Assembly (NCBI GenBank): GCA_030267325.1 | Contig: JAJDJS010000027.1 | Location: 1-34,746 of the forward strand | DNA from: Desulfosarcina sp. OttesenSCG-928-A07 | GTDB lineage: Bacteria; Desulfobacterota; Desulfobacteria; Desulfobacterales; Desulfosarcinaceae | Length of the DNA stretch: 34,746 bases | Direction: 5' to 3' | Shown: positions 31,251 through 34,746 of the stretch, piece after piece | Position numbering within the stretch: position 1 is the stretch's first letter | Layout of the letters: each line of letters opens with the position of its first letter | Notes under the pieces: generated by a model | What the model was told of the DNA's origin: nothing | Databases searched by the model: none | Seen by the model: the letters and a program-made list of their open reading frames with translations, nothing else | Made by a program: the position numbers and the translations under genes

Positions 31251-31802
31251 TTGAAGAAAACCGTTCTGGTGCCTGTAGCGGACGGCACCGAAGAGCTGGA
31301 GGCCGTGGCCATCATTGATGTGCTGCGCCGGGCAGACGCCGGGGTGACCGTGGCCGCTGTGGGTAACAACTTGCAGATTACGGCCTCACGTGGCGTTGTT
31401 CTGGTGGCGGATACAACCATTGACGTCTGTGCGGACAAAACATTTGATCTGATTGCGCTTCCGGGCGGGCTTCCCGGCGCCGAACACCTGCGGGATTCCG
31501 TGGTGCTCACCGATCTTCTCAAACGCCAGTTTCAGGAAAACCGGCTCCTGGGCGCCATTTGCGCGAGTCCGGCCGTTGTCCTGGAATTTCATGGCCTGCT
31601 GAAAGGCCGAACCGCCACCTGCCATCCGGCGTGTACGGACCAGATGCGGCCCGAAACCTATGTTGAACAGCCTGTTGTGACCGATCAAAATTGCATCACC
31701 GGAAAAGGGCCCGGTGTTGCGGTTGATTTTGCGCTGGAACTGGTGGCCCGGCTTTACGGCCTGGAAAAACGAGATGCAGTGGCCGGTCCCATGTGCCTTT
31801 GA
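31251..31802 (+). CDS. DJ-1/PfpI (ThiJ/YajL) family protein
   Basis: A class I glutamine-amidotransferase-like protein of 183 residues. The DJ-1 active site is intact: Glu near residue 15 in TEELEAVAIIDVLRRA, and the nucleophilic Cys in GAICASPAVV. KKTVLVPVADG, DLIALPGGLPGAEHLRDS and TGKGPGVAVDFALELV are all typical. E. coli YajL is a glyoxalase-like/deglycase and chaperone-type protein; which activity applies here is unknown. Start: TTG 31251 with AAGGAGG 6 nt upstream is far better supported than an upstream ATG at 31149, which would run through repeat sequence. It converges with the SEFIR gene locus. Confidence 0.9.
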   Translation: MKKTVLVPVADGTEELEAVAIIDVLRRADAGVTVAAVGNNLQITASRGVVLVADTTIDVCADKTFDLIALPGGLPGAEHLRDSVVLTDLLKRQFQENRLLGAICASPAVVLEFHGLLKGRTATCHPACTDQMRPETYVEQPVVTDQNCITGKGPGVAVDFALELVARLYGLEKRDAVAGPMCL

Positions 31803-31847
31803 ATCAGATTCGGATTGCGGATGCTTCAGCCAAAGAGAATAAGCAAA

Positions 31848-31955
31848 GGATGCGGTCTTTTGTCTGGTCAGCAGCAGACCCATAGATGAATGAAGAAAAT
31901 GGTGGATTTTGCTTTCGTGGTTATTGCCAAAATTCTCCTGCTGCACCCCAATTCC
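31848..31955 (-). pseudogene. Remnant of a second SEFIR-STAND gene copy
   Basis: 31884-31955 matches the region upstream of the intact gene (34668-34742), about 63 of 75 aligned positions by hand. 31848-31881 matches an internal coding segment (34198-34229; residues about 137-147, GLLLTDKDRIR), with one substitution and two inserted single bases that break the frame. In the intact gene the two segments are 438 bp apart; here they are 2 bp apart. Order and orientation are the same. The remnant therefore looks like a tandem copy that lost its N-terminal domain and most of the gene, then decayed. The remaining bases to 32047 show nothing recognisable. Confidence 0.75.
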
Positions 31956-32047
31956 CAGTTCCACAAACCCGGACGCTCTTTAAGGCGCACGGACGGCAAA
32001 GGGGGATTCGTTTTTCGGTCCTGCAAAGGTGAAGGATCTGAGTAAAA

Positions 32048-34636
32048 TTACAATCGCTTCAACAACGCTTCCCGTTTTTCCTCGTCCCCATCACAGGCTT
32101 CCAGAAGCGCTTCCAATACATAGCCTGTCACAGATTCAACACCAGAGGCCTGCGCCTGCACCAGAGCTTCCCTTGCCAGGTCTTCCAGGCTCTCCAAAGT
32201 TTTCAGTTTGTGATGGCAGCGGATAATTTCTGCAAGGGTATAGGCCCATCCCATCGGCTCCTGTTCAGACCGGTAAAGGGGCAGAACTTCTTCGTAAAAA
32301 ACGAGCGCATTTTTAAAATCGATTTCTTCCAGAAGTAAATTTCCCAAAGCCTGAAGGATATTGGCACTGCCAAGATCATGCCCTTCGTTTTTAAAAATAA
32401 CGATGGCTTTTTCATAAAGGCGACGGGCTTTCGACACATTACCAAGCCTCCTTTCAAGGTCGCCAAGAGACCTCAAGGCATCGGCACGGTCAAGATTAGA
32501 TCCCTTTTTTATAAACAGCGCAATGGCTTCTTTATAAAGACAACGGGCACCGGATAGATTGTCAAGCTGACTCTCAAGATCACCAAGGGCTTTCAGAGCA
32601 TTGGCACTGCCAAGATCATCTTTTTCTTTTTTATATAGTCCGATTGCTTCTTCATAAAGCGTTCGGGATTCAGCTATATTATTCAGCCGACTCTCAAGGA
32701 CGCCAAGAGACCTCAAGGCATCGGCACGGCCAAGACCATATTTTTCTTTTTCAAACAAGTTAATGGCTTCTTCATAAAGAAGACGGGCATCAGATAGATT
32801 GCCAAACCCTGTTTCAAGATCTCCAAGTCGCAAAGAGGACAGGCCATCCTTGAGAAGCTCCCTCATCAAAAAAAGCACTTTTCTTCCGGAGAACACATTG
32901 AAAAGATAGCAATTTCTCAAGCAATGATTGAGTTTCCGGACAGGCACGAGATCCATTTTTTGGGTTCTGGCATCGGCAGCAAGCAAGCTTTCAATGGCCG
33001 GGAGTTGCCCAGCACTTCGTGAGCGGGCCAAGATGTTTTTTTCTGAACTGACGACCTCAGACGCGGATCGCGAAAGAGCAAGAAAATACTGATACGCCAG
33101 TCCTCTGGCCCTTTCCCACGAAAAAGGCGTGGTTGCGGGGATATCCAGATGGGGTGCTTCCAGGGCATAACGCGCCAGGGGCGGCAGCATGGCAAACTTT
33201 TCTCCATCTTCCTGTAAAATATGATGATCCACAAGAACGCCCCTTGCATCTTTATCCCCGCTGATCTCTTCCCAGAGGTTCAGGCTTTCTTCATCCAATC
33301 CTTCCGGAAAAAGGGCTGTAAATTGCCAGAGATCCAAGTTTGCCGGTGCTTTGGCCAGAAAGTCCCGTGTAATGGCAAGGGAGATGGAAAGGCTTTCCAG
33401 CCTGCTGTCCGGGTCTCGGGTTTTGGCCAGGCGCGTTCCTTCTGCCTCCCATTCTGTGTTGAGCTTTTCCCAGGAATATACCCTTCCCAGTCTGGCCAGA
33501 AGACTGATGCTCAAGGGATGGCCGCCCAATTTTTTATCTACAAATTCACAAAGTATGTCTTTTTCAGGAAGGGATTTTTTTGTGGCGATTTTCCAAATTC
33601 TTACAAAAAGATCTTCCGCATTTTCCGTATTGAGCTTGGGAATCTCCACATGAACACCATGGGAAAAATGATAGCCCGTATCCACACGGGAAGACCCCAG
33701 AAGCAGAACGCCGGGAATTTGGGCGAGCTGGTCAAGTGCAGATTTTCCTTTTTCGGATTCAATCACAGATTCCAGGTTGTCCAGATAATAGAGGCCTTTT
33801 GGCATATGGGGCCGCAAATCCGAAACTTTTGTGATGCGTTCACAGGCCTCCGGCGAAAGATTAAGGATTTCGCCCATACGCTGCAAAAGGCCAAGGGCAT
33901 CGGATTGATCCGGAATTTGAACATAAAAAACTTTTGTTCCCTGTTGTTTCTTCAGATAAGCCTTGAGGGCCGCCTTGCAGACCTCTGTTTTTCCAATGCC
34001 CGCTGCACCTGTGACAAGGATGTGGCAATCCGATGAAAGGTGCTGCAAAAGCGCTTCTGTCGCTGATTCTCTTCCCAGAAGAAACCCTTCCCTGGGCTTC
34101 AGCCGGTTATCCTCCGGCCCATGCAACTCACCGGGTCGAAACCTGTCAAAGGGCTTTGAGGGTTTGGGGATGTTCACCTCATCGCGGATCAGGGAACGGA
34201 TGCGGTCTTTGTCTGTCAGCAACAGACCCGTTGACCAGTCCCGCAGCACAACTGGAATATGCGAATGCCCATCACCCGAGATTAACAGGGGATAAAACTT
34301 GGTGTTGCGCATGTAGGCCTGATAGATTTCATCCGTGATGATGGCGGACTCCCATGCGACGCCACGACCACCACCGCCTGTCGGAATTTTCCGTTTTTCA
34401 AAAATATTTTTATACCGCTCCGAACAAACAATCAGTACGATGTCCGCATCTTCGACATTGTGCTGCATCCAGGCACGCCAGCCTTTGTCGGGTGCGCAAT
34501 TGGCATAGGGATGATCTGTGATGACTTCAACGCCTTGCGCAAGAAGCCAGTCAGCAAGCTCCTTGACCTTGTCTTTCAGATCACCTTCGTGGGCATAGGA
34601 AATAAATACACGAGGATTGGCGGATGACGCCGTCAT
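32048..34636 (-). CDS. SEFIR-STAND (NB-ARC-like) NTPase-TPR protein, candidate NLR-like defence protein
   Basis: An 862-residue protein with three parts. Residues 8-130 are a SEFIR (TIR-like) domain: PRVFISYAHEGDLKDKVKELADWL, DKGWRAWMQHNVEDADIVLIVCSERY and RGVAWESAIITDEI, with the WE motif at 95-96. Residues about 185-385 are a STAND NTPase: Walker A GAAGIGKT (210-217), Walker B LYYLDNLE (282-289), sensor LLLGSSR (311-317) and GGHPLSISLLA. A winged-helix-like region follows (430-500). Residues about 600-800 are TPR repeats with exact 40-residue spacing (YEEAI at 621 and 661, YKEAI at 701, YEKAI at 741, YEEVL at 781). GAAAGGAAA precedes the ATG. The layout is that of ligand-sensing, oligomerising immune proteins whose SEFIR effector may be NAD-degrading. 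A defence role is inferred from architecture only. Confidence 0.9.
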   Translation of the reverse strand: MTASSANPRVFISYAHEGDLKDKVKELADWLLAQGVEVITDHPYANCAPDKGWRAWMQHNVEDADIVLIVCSERYKNIFEKRKIPTGGGGRGVAWESAIITDEIYQAYMRNTKFYPLLISGDGHSHIPVVLRDWSTGLLLTDKDRIRSLIRDEVNIPKPSKPFDRFRPGELHGPEDNRLKPREGFLLGRESATEALLQHLSSDCHILVTGAAGIGKTEVCKAALKAYLKKQQGTKVFYVQIPDQSDALGLLQRMGEILNLSPEACERITKVSDLRPHMPKGLYYLDNLESVIESEKGKSALDQLAQIPGVLLLGSSRVDTGYHFSHGVHVEIPKLNTENAEDLFVRIWKIATKKSLPEKDILCEFVDKKLGGHPLSISLLARLGRVYSWEKLNTEWEAEGTRLAKTRDPDSRLESLSISLAITRDFLAKAPANLDLWQFTALFPEGLDEESLNLWEEISGDKDARGVLVDHHILQEDGEKFAMLPPLARYALEAPHLDIPATTPFSWERARGLAYQYFLALSRSASEVVSSEKNILARSRSAGQLPAIESLLAADARTQKMDLVPVRKLNHCLRNCYLFNVFSGRKVLFLMRELLKDGLSSLRLGDLETGFGNLSDARLLYEEAINLFEKEKYGLGRADALRSLGVLESRLNNIAESRTLYEEAIGLYKKEKDDLGSANALKALGDLESQLDNLSGARCLYKEAIALFIKKGSNLDRADALRSLGDLERRLGNVSKARRLYEKAIVIFKNEGHDLGSANILQALGNLLLEEIDFKNALVFYEEVLPLYRSEQEPMGWAYTLAEIIRCHHKLKTLESLEDLAREALVQAQASGVESVTGYVLEALLEACDGDEEKREALLKRL
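32239..32836 (-). other. Coding tandem repeat: about five 120-bp TPR units
   Basis: Within the SEFIR-STAND-TPR gene, units encoding the pattern LRSLGDLE, N-(I/L/V)-S-x-A-R-x-L, YEEAI recur every 120 bp with close DNA similarity (for example GCCAAGAGACCTCAAGGCAT in two units). This marks recent internal duplication of the sensor region and the potential for repeat-number change. Confidence 0.8.
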
Positions 34637-34667
34637 GGCGGTTTCCTTTCAAAAAAGTGGGCACAAA

Positions 34668-34746
34668 AGATGAATGAAGAAAATGGTGGTTTTTACTTTT
34701 GTGTTTATTGCCCCAAAACTTCTCCTAGTGCAACCCAATCCGCCAG
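34668..34746. repeat. Upstream copy of the 75-bp direct repeat flanking the SEFIR-STAND gene
   Basis: Bases 34668-34742 match 31884-31955 (about 84% by hand). The two direct copies bracket a 2.7-kb segment holding the whole gene, so recombination between them could delete it. The window ends here, so the promoter region may continue beyond. Confidence 0.7.

Noticed and set aside
32239..32836. Regular 120-bp repeats that could suggest a CRISPR array or satellite
   Set aside because: The units have no unique spacers and translate in frame as TPR motifs.

Overview
The window is an ordinary-looking chromosomal segment of a Gram-negative bacterium, roughly 53-55% G+C by eye. It is most likely an anaerobic Desulfobacterota (deltaproteobacterial) sulfate reducer of the Desulfobacteraceae type. 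Four things suggest this: LpxK and a TonB receptor (outer membrane with lipid A); a DHH-CBS-nucleotidyltransferase fusion of the kind known from deltaproteobacteria; a DUF3786 protein with an N-terminal 4Fe-4S domain; and a NifU-like scaffold together with a DUF364 protein. This assignment is inferred from gene content; no rRNA or tRNA gene lies in the window to confirm it.

Layout. 1-12.7 kb is mainly housekeeping: a hydratase-2/SCP2 fusion (-), an acidic small protein and a rhomboid protease (+), methionine aminopeptidase (-), IHF alpha, a small membrane protein, LpxK and a spore-photoproduct-lyase-like radical SAM protein (+), the DHH-CBS-tRNA nucleotidyltransferase (-), an orphan PilC and a MATE exporter (+), then a sugar-nucleotidyltransferase-like enzyme (-). 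13.7-20.9 kb reads as a metal acquisition and handling locus: NifU-like scaffold, DUF364 protein, THEP1-type NTPase, TonB-dependent receptor, periplasmic binding protein, FecCD-type permease and ATPase. Several genes overlap by ATGA. 20.9-30.2 kb holds a chalcone-isomerase-like secreted protein and PyrD (-), an NfeD/SPFH membrane pair, an FKBP/SlyD-like protein with a Cys-rich tail, a dynamin-like GTPase, a flavin split-barrel protein, two small envelope proteins, a DUF3786 Fe-S protein with two small companions, and PanB.

30.2-34.7 kb is more accessory in character. It has two tandem YebG-like proteins, several dispersed palindromic repeats, a DJ-1 family protein and, on the minus strand, an 862-residue SEFIR-STAND(NB-ARC-like)-TPR protein. 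This is an NLR-like architecture expected of antiphage or self/non-self sensors. Just beyond its 3' end lies a decayed remnant of a second copy: the upstream region and an internal coding segment of the intact gene, joined by a deletion and carrying single-base insertions. This locus is the best candidate for an undescribed system.

At least three copies of a 20-bp palindromic element with a GTAG lead (at 19030, 30225 and 31131) are dispersed through the second half. One supplies the stop codon of the binding-protein gene and another ends a 20-codon orphan reading frame. No CRISPR array, tRNA, rRNA or intact transposase gene was seen.
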